Shown: in pieces, positions 7,335 to 13,883 of the stretch | How the letters are laid out: the number at the start of each line of letters is the position of its first letter | How positions within the stretch are numbered: the stretch's first letter is position 1 | Position numbers and translations under genes: made by a program | Origin: JBPOFM01 sp038259855 | Lineage (GTDB): Bacteria > Bacteroidota > Bacteroidia > Flavobacteriales > Flavobacteriaceae | Assembly: GCA_038259855.1 (NCBI GenBank) | Contig: JBBSOJ010000059.1 | Location: forward strand, 1 to 13,883 | DNA length: 13,883 bases | Reading direction: 5' to 3' | Notes under the pieces: model-generated | What the model was told of the DNA's origin: nothing | Seen by the model: the letters and a program-made list of their open reading frames with translations, nothing else | Database searches by the model: none

Positions 7335-8003
7335 CTACAAAATGACTTTTGCCCTTTTATCTGGAGTAATGGAAGAGGTATCATACCCGGAAAATTTGTG
7401 CATATACGACTTTACCGAAGTACCAAACGCATCTGAAAAGGTATCATTACCATAGCTTCTCAAGAATTTTTTAACACTTCCTGGACCCGCTAGATGCGCC
7501 GCAGCTAAAATGCCTGATTCCGTAATAGTAACACCGCTGATCTTTTTACCCTCAAATCGGTGAATATCTTTGCGAAGCACCCATTTATTGCGTTGCGCAT
7601 TGGCTAAAAACGCCTTTTCCTGCAACTCTGGAGAATACAGAAATTGTTCAGCATTATAAATGCCAATTAATTTTAATGTTTCAACTCCGAACTGGTATTT
7701 ACCTATATAGCCAAAGTCGTTGATTGTTCTATAATTACCTCTAGATTCTTTAAAGGCGATAGCTTCTCTAAAACCTAAATAAGCTTTCCCTAAATAAGGA
7801 GAAAACCCTAATGGCTCCTCTTTGTCAGATGGTTCATCTGCAGTCAGCATGGAAATGTCTTTTGCATCAACGGTGTAGTCAAGCTTCAAACCTGCTGTAG
7901 AAAAATTGGTCATATCTACAGTCGATTCTGGAAATAATGCAAAAGCAATCATTGTAATTATTGCAATAGAAATCGCGAAATATGTTATCACTTTTTTTAT
8001 CAT
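7335..8003 (-). CDS. Exported lysozyme-like protein (flavobacterial 'LysM' family)
   Basis: This 222-residue exported or membrane-tethered protein resembles flavobacterial proteins often annotated as peptidoglycan-binding. A hydrophobic N-terminal segment spans residues 5-24 (ITYFAISIAIITMIAFALF). The core reads REAIAFKESRGNY, where Glu86 would be the acid of a lysozyme/transglycosylase-like fold, followed by FGYIGKYQFG and an ILAAAHLAGPGSVKKFLRSYG helix pair. I see no true LysM repeat. Glycan cleavage is inferred from these motifs, not demonstrated. The start is the ATG at 8003, six bases after AGGAG. An upstream in-frame TTG at 8063 lies inside the -7 promoter element and cannot be translated from that promoter. 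The gene sits after the dapF-mltG operon but has its own promoter and a leader hairpin. Confidence 0.82.
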   Translation of the reverse strand: MIKKVITYFAISIAIITMIAFALFPESTVDMTNFSTAGLKLDYTVDAKDISMLTADEPSDKEEPLGFSPYLGKAYLGFREAIAFKESRGNYRTINDFGYIGKYQFGVETLKLIGIYNAEQFLYSPELQEKAFLANAQRNKWVLRKDIHRFEGKKISGVTITESGILAAAHLAGPGSVKKFLRSYGNDTFSDAFGTSVKSYMHKFSGYDTSSITPDKRAKVIL

Positions 8004-8005
8004 AA

Positions 8006-8010
8006 CTCCT
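8006..8010 (-). promoter_or_regulatory. Shine-Dalgarno site AGGAG
   Basis: The - strand reads AGGAGTTATG, a consensus ribosome binding site two bases before the ATG at 8003. Clear Shine-Dalgarno sites are uncommon in this phylum and I noticed none as strong at the other starts here. It fixes the start of the lysozyme-like gene. Confidence 0.75.
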
Positions 8011-8017
8011 AATTTTA

Positions 8018-8047
8018 TAGAACAAATCAATCGTGATTTTTGTTCTA
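8018..8047 (-). promoter_or_regulatory. Leader hairpin / inverted repeat before lysozyme-like gene
   Basis: TAGAACAAA at 8018-8026 is perfectly inverted as TTTGTTCTA at 8039-8047. Inside it TCA (8027-8029) pairs with TGA (8034-8036), leaving a two-base bulge (8037-8038) and an ATCG loop. The structure lies wholly between the predicted transcript start and the Shine-Dalgarno site, which is seven bases downstream of it in the - strand message. It could be an RNA regulatory or stability element, or a DNA operator. There is no T-run after it, so it is not a simple terminator. Confidence 0.6.
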
Positions 8048-8060
8048 AATTTTCGGCCTG

Positions 8061-8092
8061 CAAATATACATATTTTATTTAGATGCTGACAA
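8061..8092 (-). promoter_or_regulatory. Bacteroidota-type promoter for lysozyme-like gene
   Basis: On the - strand, TATATTTG (8061-8068) is an exact match to the -7 consensus TAnnTTTG. A TTG (8090-8092) sits 21 bases upstream as the -33 element, within the usual spacing. Transcription should begin near 8055 and give a leader of about 50 bases. Confidence 0.7.
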
Positions 8093-8110
8093 TTAGACTG
8101 TTAATGTATG

Positions 8111-9028
8111 TTAAAAGTAGATGAAGTGTGCCTTGAGGCCATTTTTACCGTCCAACTCCAAGGTTGGAAATGGCACCTTAATAACGTTCAAAACGTCGAA
8201 TACCGATTTTAAAATGTGAGAATCTGTTTTAATTTTGGTGAGATCAATGTCCAGACTTAAATAAAATTGACGACTTCTCTCGGGGATATTTAATGACGGA
8301 TCAGAATATCCATTTTTTGCGGTAAGCATTCCGTTCGCCCCATAACCCAAAGCCACATTTAACCATCTAGGAACAGCGCTTTGCTTAAAAAAAGAATGCA
8401 CATTTGCACTTAACCAATAGGTTTGACCATTATAATCCTTCAATACCTCCTCTAGAAATCCATCACCCAGCTTATCGGGCCGTTGTGGTGCAAATTCGGT
8501 AGGGTGAAACGAATATTTCAAGGTAATTCGCTGCTCATCCCAAAGTAGATCCTGCCCTACATAAAGCGCAGTACCTGATGCATTGGCCGCGACGTCTCCC
8601 CATGAAAATCCCCATTCTTCACTGAAGCCGTCAAACACTTCAACGATGGTCAGAAATGAAAATCCTAAAGTGGCTCCATATATTAGTTGCGTTTTTTGAC
8701 TTTCACCACTCCAAGACAAAACATTGGCTCCTAGCCTACCCATTTGATACGATGAAAATACGTGTCCCAACTTGTCCATTTGCAACCATTCATCGTTATC
8801 ATTTATGGTTCTAAAATCAGATTGGGGATAATCTGCATACCATAACTGATTCAAACCAATGAGTGACACCGTTGCCAACGCCGCTTCCGTGATGTAAATC
8901 GCATTGCGTCTGGATACATTCAAGCTATCACTTGGCGTAAGAAACTGATTTGTTTTAGATTGTGTGAAGGCAGCAAAAGGCAGAAGCAATGAGAAAAAAA
9001 GAAGCATCCATCTTTTTTTCTGGCTCAT
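8111..9028 (-). CDS. DUF2279 (YfiM-like) exported envelope protein
   Basis: This 305-residue exported protein of the DUF2279/YfiM family has no established function. A signal peptide spans about residues 1-22 (WMLLFFSLLLPFAAFTQ), with no lipobox cysteine. Conserved blocks are MDKLGHVFSSYQMGR (residues 84-98) and GFSWGDVAANASGTALYVG (140-158), both rich in small residues, plus hydrophobic stretches near 48-62 and 115-131. The C-terminal half (LKYSFHP, QFYLSLDIDL, LKAHFIYF) alternates like outer-membrane beta strands, and the protein ends in Phe, so outer-membrane insertion is possible. The ATG at 9028 overlaps the mltG stop as ATGA, so translation is probably coupled and the product may act with MltG at the cell envelope. 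That link is inferred from gene order alone. Confidence 0.82.
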   Translation of the reverse strand: MSQKKRWMLLFFSLLLPFAAFTQSKTNQFLTPSDSLNVSRRNAIYITEAALATVSLIGLNQLWYADYPQSDFRTINDNDEWLQMDKLGHVFSSYQMGRLGANVLSWSGESQKTQLIYGATLGFSFLTIVEVFDGFSEEWGFSWGDVAANASGTALYVGQDLLWDEQRITLKYSFHPTEFAPQRPDKLGDGFLEEVLKDYNGQTYWLSANVHSFFKQSAVPRWLNVALGYGANGMLTAKNGYSDPSLNIPERSRQFYLSLDIDLTKIKTDSHILKSVFDVLNVIKVPFPTLELDGKNGLKAHFIYF

Positions 9029-10068
9029 CGGTTGACACCTTGTTTATTGATCCAACGCACATATTCTTGTCTGTTGGCGTTATGTTGTGATAGATTTTTG
9101 GCAAACTTATGATACCCAAAATTTTGAACGTCGGCAACGAAATAATAAAACTCATGCGCTTCAGGATTTAAAACAGCATCAATAGCTGAAATATCGGGCA
9201 TGGCAATGAGTCCGGGAGGGAGACCTCCGTATTTATAGGTATTATAAGGAGAATCTACTTCAAGATCTTTATAGAGCACCCGCTTAATAACTTGGTTGAA
9301 ATCGTTTGATTTCTTTTTAATCGCATAAATGACCGTGGGATCAGCTTGAAGCGGCATATTCACTTTCAGTCGATTCAAATAAACACCAGCAACACGAGGA
9401 CGCTCATCAGCTTTTGCGGTCTCCTTCTGAACAATGGAAGCCAATACCATCACCTCATTAGGGTTCAAATTTAAGGCCTTTGCTTTATTGAGGCGAACCT
9501 CATTCCAAAAACGAGTATGCTCTTTCAACATCCGATCTCTGAATTGTTCCGCAGAGGTGTTCCAAAAAAACTCATAACTATTAGGAATGTACATTCCTAG
9601 AGCCGTAGCATTTGAAAAACCTTGCGTTTTCTGAAAATTTGAATCACTCATCACCTTTAATAAGGTCAAACTATCAGGCTCTATTTGAGCGGAGATCCGT
9701 CCTGCTAGACTTTCTAAAGTTTCCTGATTATTGAACGACAATTTCAATGGCAAGTTATTGCTGCGGATAGAATTGATAATGTCGTTATTGCTCATGTTCT
9801 TCTTGATCACAAAACGACCTGCTTTGAGATTGCTACTGTATTTCTTTTGATTGGCTAGCAAATCAAAACTTCCAATATCTTGTAACAGTGGCTCCAACTG
9901 CTCCCTAACGTCCGCATAGGTCGCATTGGTAGGAACATAAATATAGGCTTCCTCATTATTAAAGGCCGTATTGGAATTAAACATGATGGTATAAATGTTA
10001 TATGACACTACACCAGCGACAACCAATCCAATCAGAACTATGGCAATTAGAATTTTTTTGAAATACAT
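9025..10068 (-). CDS. mltG: Endolytic murein transglycosylase MltG
   Basis: MltG is an inner-membrane enzyme that cuts nascent peptidoglycan strands near the synthases and so sets glycan length. At 347 residues it has the usual size. One transmembrane helix lies at about residues 5-24, then a LysM-like subdomain (VPTNATYADVREQLEPLL, about 45-90), then the YceG catalytic domain. Glu216 in ASIVQKETAKADERPRVAGV is the expected catalytic acid. Further family motifs are NRLKVNMPLQADPTVIYA (232-249), SPYNTYKYGGLPPGLIAMP and the FYYFVAD strand. The ATG at 10068 directly follows the TAA of the acetyltransferase gene with no gap, and its stop overlaps the DUF2279 start. Its place after dapF groups wall precursor supply with strand processing. 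Confidence 0.97.
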   Translation of the reverse strand: MYFKKILIAIVLIGLVVAGVVSYNIYTIMFNSNTAFNNEEAYIYVPTNATYADVREQLEPLLQDIGSFDLLANQKKYSSNLKAGRFVIKKNMSNNDIINSIRSNNLPLKLSFNNQETLESLAGRISAQIEPDSLTLLKVMSDSNFQKTQGFSNATALGMYIPNSYEFFWNTSAEQFRDRMLKEHTRFWNEVRLNKAKALNLNPNEVMVLASIVQKETAKADERPRVAGVYLNRLKVNMPLQADPTVIYAIKKKSNDFNQVIKRVLYKDLEVDSPYNTYKYGGLPPGLIAMPDISAIDAVLNPEAHEFYYFVADVQNFGYHKFAKNLSQHNANRQEYVRWINKQGVNR

Positions 10069-10593
10069 TTAATAATTGATAAGTTGATATAAATATTCGT
10101 TTTTAAAAGCGCCATTGCTTACGTTCCAATCTTTTTTGAGACCGACCAGTTCAAAACCTAAATTGGAGAATAACGATACGCTTGCTTTATTATCCTCATT
10201 GATATTACAATAAAGTTGATGCAAATTCAACTGGTTGAAGCTATAATCAATCAATAACCTTAGCGACTCGCTTCCAATACCTTTACCGTGATTTGATGAT
10301 TCTTTAATAACAATTCCGACCCCCGCACGCCTGCTTTTAAAATCAAAATCAAATAAATCAATCATACCAAGTGCCACATCGTCATAATTAGAGATCACCA
10401 ATCGCAATTGCTTGACTTCGTAAATATCCTTATGTGTATTTTTAAGATACTGCTTTAAGATCAATCTTGAAAACGGCGTTTCTGTATTGCTAATATGCCA
10501 AAGTGATTCATCGTTTTCAATCGCATGGATAAAGTCAAGATCTTCAGGCTCTAAAGCACGCAAATAAATATGAGGTCCTTTTAAGGTATTCAT
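10069..10593 (-). CDS. GNAT acetyltransferase, RimJ/RimL type
   Basis: This is a cytoplasmic acetyl-CoA-dependent N-acetyltransferase of 174 residues, typical of the RimJ/RimL/SpeG branch. The N-terminus IYLRALEPEDLDFIHAIEND (9-28) is characteristic. Motif A (AGVGIVIKESSNHGKGIGSES, 90-110) contains the acetyl-CoA pyrophosphate loop, where Q/RxxGxG appears as HGKGIG. Motif B (NEDNKASVSLFSNLGFELVG, 132-151) completes the fold. The substrate may be a protein N-terminus, a polyamine or another amine and cannot be told from sequence. It lies between dapF and mltG: its ATG overlaps the dapF stop as ATGA, and its own stop touches the mltG start, so all are almost certainly cotranscribed. A role in wall metabolism is only suggested by that position. 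Confidence 0.92.
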   Translation of the reverse strand: MNTLKGPHIYLRALEPEDLDFIHAIENDESLWHISNTETPFSRLILKQYLKNTHKDIYEVKQLRLVISNYDDVALGMIDLFDFDFKSRRAGVGIVIKESSNHGKGIGSESLRLLIDYSFNQLNLHQLYCNINEDNKASVSLFSNLGFELVGLKKDWNVSNGAFKNEYLYQLINY

Positions 10594-11354
10594 AAGGTTC
10601 CTTTAAACACTTGAATTGCGGGCCCTATCAAAAACACCTTATCATATCCCTTCCCATTCTTATTGAAGGACACTTGTAACTGTCCCCCTTGAGTGTGCAA
10701 AGTAATTAGATTTTTGTCTGTCTCACCAATGGAATGCATGGCGATGGCGACTGCGGTGACGCCTGTACCACAAGAACGTGTTTCATCTTCTACGCCTCGT
10801 TCATAAGTTCGAACAAAAAAGGATTCTTCAGTCAGCTTTTTTACAAAATTGACATTGCTTCCATCTTTAAAATAGGGTGCCCCGTATCGGATTTTACTCC
10901 CAACGGCTTTTATATCCAAAAGCTCAAGATCTGTATTCATCTGCACATGATGTGGTGAGCCTGTATTTAAAAAGACATGATCCTCATACTTTTCTACGGT
11001 CTTAACATCCACCATTTGAAGGTATATCAAATCCTCTTTCAAAGTCGCGTGGTGCAATCCGTCAATAGCTTCAAAAGTCGTTTTATCCTTAATCAAACCT
11101 AAAAAATTGGCAAAAGCGGTTATGCACCGTCCACCATTGCCGCACATGCTACTTTCATTGCCGTCAGCATTGTAATACACCATTTTAAAATCATGCTCTG
11201 AATGAGATTCCAAAAGAATCAATCCATCAGCACCAATACCAAAATGCCTGTCACACATCTGCGCTATTAATTTTGCTCCACCAATGAAGGTGTTCTGACG
11301 ATTATCAATCATCACAAAATCGTTCCCTGTTCCTTGATATTTGTAAAATTCCAT
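10590..11354 (-). CDS. dapF: Diaminopimelate epimerase DapF
   Basis: DapF interconverts LL- and meso-diaminopimelate in the cytoplasm, feeding lysine synthesis and peptidoglycan cross-linking. The protein has 254 residues, slightly short of the usual 270-280 but complete. It starts FYKYQGTGNDFVMID, the family N-terminus. The two catalytic cysteines are Cys71 in NADGNESSMCGNGGRC and Cys195 in ETRSCGTGVTAVA. The substrate loops GSPHHVQ and NVNFV and the YERGVEDETRS segment are also present. The ATG at 11354 gives the canonical start. The gene leads the - strand operon with GNAT, mltG and DUF2279. A consensus -7 element at 11370-11377 leaves only about ten leader bases before the ATG. It is divergent from the htrA-type gene across 157 bases. 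Confidence 0.98.
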   Translation of the reverse strand: MEFYKYQGTGNDFVMIDNRQNTFIGGAKLIAQMCDRHFGIGADGLILLESHSEHDFKMVYYNADGNESSMCGNGGRCITAFANFLGLIKDKTTFEAIDGLHHATLKEDLIYLQMVDVKTVEKYEDHVFLNTGSPHHVQMNTDLELLDIKAVGSKIRYGAPYFKDGSNVNFVKKLTEESFFVRTYERGVEDETRSCGTGVTAVAIAMHSIGETDKNLITLHTQGGQLQVSFNKNGKGYDKVFLIGPAIQVFKGTL

Positions 11355-11369
11355 TTTTTTAGATTAGGG

Positions 11370-11377
11370 CAAATATA
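11370..11377 (-). promoter_or_regulatory. Bacteroidota-type -7 element for dapF operon
   Basis: The - strand reads TATATTTG, an exact TAnnTTTG match, 15 bases before the dapF ATG. A clear TTTG at -33 is absent; CTTTTC at the right distance is the nearest match. The predicted leader is only about ten bases and A-rich, with no Shine-Dalgarno site. Confidence 0.6.
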
Positions 11378-11402
11378 ACAATAATACCTCGAAAAGCTGA
11401 TT

Positions 11403-11440
11403 GTTAAATGAGCGTTAATGACCGCGTTAAAAATCGTTAA
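11403..11440. repeat. Four helically phased GTTAA direct repeats in divergent promoter region
   Basis: GTTAA occurs at 11403-11407, 11414-11418, 11426-11430 and 11436-11440, so starts are 11, 12 and 10 bases apart, close to one DNA turn. Three of the four are preceded by C. The block lies between the -7 element of dapF on one side and the start of the htrA-type gene on the other, so a bound regulator could act on either. Function is inferred from spacing and place only. Confidence 0.6.
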
Positions 11441-11511
11441 ACCTAAAAAAATCACTCAATAAACTTTTAACTTTAGAGTTATAAAATTCAAACCCTAAAC
11501 AAATTATTTAT

Positions 11512-12915
11512 ATGAAAAAGTTTCTAACGCTCGTTTTGATTTCATCTTTAGGTGGCATCATGACCTTATCAGCTTATAAAATTTTTATTGAAGAAAAAGT
11601 ACCATTTATAGTAACTTCCAGTGATACCAAACCAGCCTTTATTCCCACTAATAATTCTGCTTCAAGTTCGTTGTATGCAGCACAAGCCATAGATTTTACG
11701 GAGGCTGCAGAAAATGCTGTTCATGCTGTTGTCCATGTTAAAAATACAACTGTAAGTTCTGGCGGACCGGCAACACTTCAGGATTTGTTCTATGGCCGGA
11801 CGCAACCTAGAACGCAGGTAGGCACAGGTAGCGGTGTAATTATAACACCCGATGGCTATATTATAACCAATAATCACGTCATCAATGGTGCGCAAGAATT
11901 GTCAATTACGTTGAATGACAATAAAATCTATGTCGCTGAATTAATTGGTACAGATGAAAAAACAGATATTGCTTTATTAAAAATCGATGCCGACAAAGAA
12001 CTACCATATGCGACTTTTGGAGATTCCGACCAGGCCAAAGTTGGAGAATGGGTGTTAGCCGTTGGTAATCCCTTCAATTTGACATCTACGGTCACAGCGG
12101 GTATCATCAGCGCAAAATCCAGAGATTTATCTGGTGTAAACGCGCAATCTTTTATACAAACCGATGCAGCGGTAAACCCGGGGAACTCTGGCGGTGCATT
12201 GGTTAATATTCATGGTGATTTAATAGGAATCAATACTGCAATCTCATCTCAAACAGGCTCTTATATTGGATACTCTTTTGCAGTACCTAGCAATATTGCA
12301 CGGAAAGTCATTGAAGACATTATGGAATTCGGAGATGTACAAACTGGTATTTTGGGTATTAATATTGTCAACAAAAATTCAGAATATGCCTTAAAAAATG
12401 GTATTAATGAAATACAGGGTGTGTATGTGAGTGACATTGAAGATAATTCAGGCGCTGCCAAAGCAGGTATTAAGAATGGCGATGTCATTAAACAAGTTGA
12501 TGACATTAAAATTTCAAAATTTTCAGATCTAAGTGGTTATTTAAGTACGAAACGTCCTAACGATGTCGTAAACGTCACTATAGATCGAGATGGCAAAAGC
12601 TTATTTGTCCCTGTAAAACTTTCAAAATATGAAAGCACCACCGTTGAATTTTTAGATATGCAACTTCGAAACTTGCCAAAACAGGCGAAAGAAAAATACA
12701 ACATTGCCAATGGTGTTTTAGTAGTTAAAAATGACAATTATGCACTGTACAAGAATCTAGGAATCAACCAAGGGTATATCATTACAGACATAAATGATGA
12801 GAAAATCAATTCCGTCACTGACGTTATCCGATTACAGAAAAAGTATGGAGATAAAATAAATAAGATTGGTGTGATCAATACACAAGGTCAAAAAGAGAGT
12901 TTTATATTCAGATAG
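11512..12915 (+). CDS. htrA: Do/HtrA-family periplasmic serine protease (DegP/DegQ-like)
   Basis: This is a periplasmic quality-control protease of 467 residues. An N-terminal signal or anchor (residues 1-21, FLTLVLISSLGGIMTLSAY) exports it. The trypsin-like domain has the triad His122 (ITNNHVING), Asp152 (KTDIALLKI) and Ser226 (NPGNSGGAL), with the oxyanion-loop context AVGNPFNLTSTVTAGIIS. A first PDZ domain covers about 280-375 (TGILGINIV, AAKAGIKNGDVIKQVDD, FSDLSGYL), and a second, more divergent PDZ covers about 390-467. The family refolds or degrades misfolded envelope proteins. The ATG at 11512 gives a clean signal sequence without a Shine-Dalgarno site. TAACTTTA at 11468-11475 differs from the -7 consensus by one base and may be its promoter; phased GTTAA repeats lie just upstream. 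A hairpin terminator follows. Confidence 0.96.
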   Translation: MKKFLTLVLISSLGGIMTLSAYKIFIEEKVPFIVTSSDTKPAFIPTNNSASSSLYAAQAIDFTEAAENAVHAVVHVKNTTVSSGGPATLQDLFYGRTQPRTQVGTGSGVIITPDGYIITNNHVINGAQELSITLNDNKIYVAELIGTDEKTDIALLKIDADKELPYATFGDSDQAKVGEWVLAVGNPFNLTSTVTAGIISAKSRDLSGVNAQSFIQTDAAVNPGNSGGALVNIHGDLIGINTAISSQTGSYIGYSFAVPSNIARKVIEDIMEFGDVQTGILGINIVNKNSEYALKNGINEIQGVYVSDIEDNSGAAKAGIKNGDVIKQVDDIKISKFSDLSGYLSTKRPNDVVNVTIDRDGKSLFVPVKLSKYESTTVEFLDMQLRNLPKQAKEKYNIANGVLVVKNDNYALYKNLGINQGYIITDINDEKINSVTDVIRLQKKYGDKINKIGVINTQGQKESFIFR

Positions 12916-12937
12916 ACCTTAAAAGCATTATTTAATT

Positions 12938-12971
12938 AGCCCGTCAAGAGACAATTTCTTGATGGGTTTTT
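12938..12971 (+). terminator. Intrinsic terminator after the HtrA-type protease
   Basis: CCCGTCAAGA at 12940-12949 pairs with TCTTGATGGG at 12957-12966 (ten pairs, one of them G-U) around the loop GACAATT, followed by five T residues and a further T-rich stretch. It lies 23 bases after the protease stop and separates that gene from the gap promoter. Confidence 0.85.
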
Positions 12972-13008
12972 ATTTTGTAAAAACATTACGAAAACGTTTG
13001 AAATATAT

Positions 13009-13016
13009 TATTTTTG
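13009..13016 (+). promoter_or_regulatory. Bacteroidota-type -7 element for gap
   Basis: TATTTTTG matches TAnnTTTG exactly, 49 bases before the gap ATG and downstream of the protease terminator. No good TTTG is found at -33; the TTTG at 12997-13000 is too close. The predicted leader, of about 44 bases, contains a weak inverted repeat (TGTCT at 13034 with AGACA at 13047). Confidence 0.55.
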
Positions 13017-13065
13017 CAAAAAATTTAACAATCTGTCTTTTTATTGAGACACAAAATTTAAAACT

Positions 13066-13883
13066 ATGAGTTTGAACGGAACTTATGAGAATGAATTGGC
13101 TTTTCAGGCCGACAGAAGGCGTGCCACAGTAGAATTTATCAAAATCATAAGTGATTTATGGTACGATCGATCTATTGAATTGGTATTATTTCGGAATCAA
13201 CTAATTGATAAAAATGTCAGTGAAATTTTAAATCTGCATGAATATGCAGGTGCGTTTGTTGGCAAACCCATTTCAATATTTGATTCTGTTGAAATAGCCC
13301 AAGCTATTCAAAAATTGGATATTCCGCAAGCCAAGTTGGATATTGGGAAATTAACTTATGAGTTTCATATTGAAGACCAAAAATACGGCAATGCCATGGC
13401 ATTTGTTGCAGATAAGCTCAAAGGGGCGAGCAAAATCAAAAATGTAAAGCCTAAAGATGTGATACTTTATGGTTTTGGAAGAATTGGTCGTTTAGTTGCT
13501 CGTGAATTGATGACAAAAACCGGTAAAGGTAGTCAGATGCGATTGAGAGCTATCGTTACCCGTGGTGCTGTTGATCAGACTGTTTTGGAAAAACGTGCCT
13601 CTCTGTTGAGAAATGATTCAGTTCACGGTGATTTTTCAGGCACGGTAACCACTGATCTGGAAAATAGCGCGTTGATCATCAACGGCACCACAGTGCGAAT
13701 TATTTCTGCCAATAATCCTGAAGATATAGATTATACTAAATTCGGCATCAAGGACGCCTTGGTTATAGATAACACTGGTGTATTTAGAGATAAGGAAGCA
13801 TTGTCGAGACACTTGAGCTCCAAAGGAGTTGATAAAGTATTATTGACAGCTCCAGGAAAAGGCGTTCCAAATATTGTGCATGG
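13066..13883 (+). CDS. gap: Glyceraldehyde-3-phosphate dehydrogenase, N-terminally extended form (3' end outside window)
   Basis: This is the 5' part, 272 codons, of a phosphorylating GAPDH of glycolysis or gluconeogenesis. The Rossmann motif YGFGRIGRLVAREL begins at Gly136. In standard enzymes it begins around residue 7, so there is an added N-terminal region of nearly 130 residues (about 1-130) that I do not recognise as a named domain. Downstream are the family segments LRNDSVHGDFSGTV and IDNTGVFRDKEALSRHL, then LLTAPGKGVPNIVHG. The catalytic Cys of the SCTTN motif is expected just past the window edge. Where NAD enzymes have the Asp of AIND, this one reads AIVT (Thr165, Arg166), which suggests NADP use. 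The ATG at 13066 is the first in frame after the promoter. Identification is strong; cofactor is inferred. Confidence 0.93.
   Translation, partial: MSLNGTYENELAFQADRRRATVEFIKIISDLWYDRSIELVLFRNQLIDKNVSEILNLHEYAGAFVGKPISIFDSVEIAQAIQKLDIPQAKLDIGKLTYEFHIEDQKYGNAMAFVADKLKGASKIKNVKPKDVILYGFGRIGRLVARELMTKTGKGSQMRLRAIVTRGAVDQTVLEKRASLLRNDSVHGDFSGTVTTDLENSALIINGTTVRIISANNPEDIDYTKFGIKDALVIDNTGVFRDKEALSRHLSSKGVDKVLLTAPGKGVPNIVH

Noticed and set aside
8004..8063. A 20-residue N-terminal extension of the lysozyme-like protein
   Set aside because: Its TTG would lie inside the -7 promoter element and would cover the leader hairpin and the Shine-Dalgarno site that points to the ATG at 8003.
13034..13051. 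Hairpin TGTCT/AGACA in the gap leader
   Set aside because: A 5-bp stem with an 8-base loop is expected often by chance; too weak to call as a regulatory element by itself.

Overview
The window looks like chromosomal DNA of a Bacteroidota member, most likely family Flavobacteriaceae. The basis is AT-rich coding, several promoters of the Bacteroidota form TAnnTTTG with few Shine-Dalgarno sequences, a secreted enzyme ending in a type IX secretion (T9SS) sorting domain, and housekeeping proteins of flavobacterial type. No mobile element, CRISPR array, phage gene, tRNA or rRNA was seen. No gap between genes exceeds about 190 bases.

Left block, + strand (1-2647): the 3' part of ribD (riboflavin synthesis), a HAD-family phosphatase, a ten-helix EamA/DMT permease and a YigZ/IMPACT protein. 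All four are joined by short stop/start overlaps. Two of the starts are TTG codons set inside the upstream stop as TTGA, so the usual ATG rule would misplace them. A YbgC-like thioesterase (2644-3054, - strand) converges on yigZ and overlaps it by four bases.

Centre, + strand (3242-7329): dnaA, preceded by a terminator-like hairpin and T-run in its leader. Next come a low-molecular-weight tyrosine phosphatase, a secreted PQQ-type glucose/sorbosone dehydrogenase with a T9SS tail, and a tetrapyrrole-methylase-fold SAM methyltransferase whose start overlaps the dehydrogenase stop (TAATG).

Right-centre, - strand (7335-11354), read right to left: dapF (meso-diaminopimelate for lysine and peptidoglycan), a GNAT acetyltransferase, mltG (ends nascent glycan strands) and a DUF2279 envelope protein, tightly packed as one operon. 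A lysozyme-like exported protein follows with its own well-formed promoter, a leader hairpin and a Shine-Dalgarno sequence. The block is largely a cell-wall precursor and glycan-cleavage group.

Right end, + strand (11512-13883): a Do/HtrA periplasmic protease, divergent from dapF, with four GTTAA direct repeats spaced about one helical turn apart in the shared promoter region. It is followed by an intrinsic terminator and the 5' part of a glyceraldehyde-3-phosphate dehydrogenase. That enzyme carries a long N-terminal extension and lacks the aspartate that normally favours NAD.

Most of the window is ordinary core genome, and I see no clear new defence or mobile system. The best leads are the ribD-HAD-EamA cassette, the phased GTTAA repeats, the two leader hairpins and the extended GAPDH.
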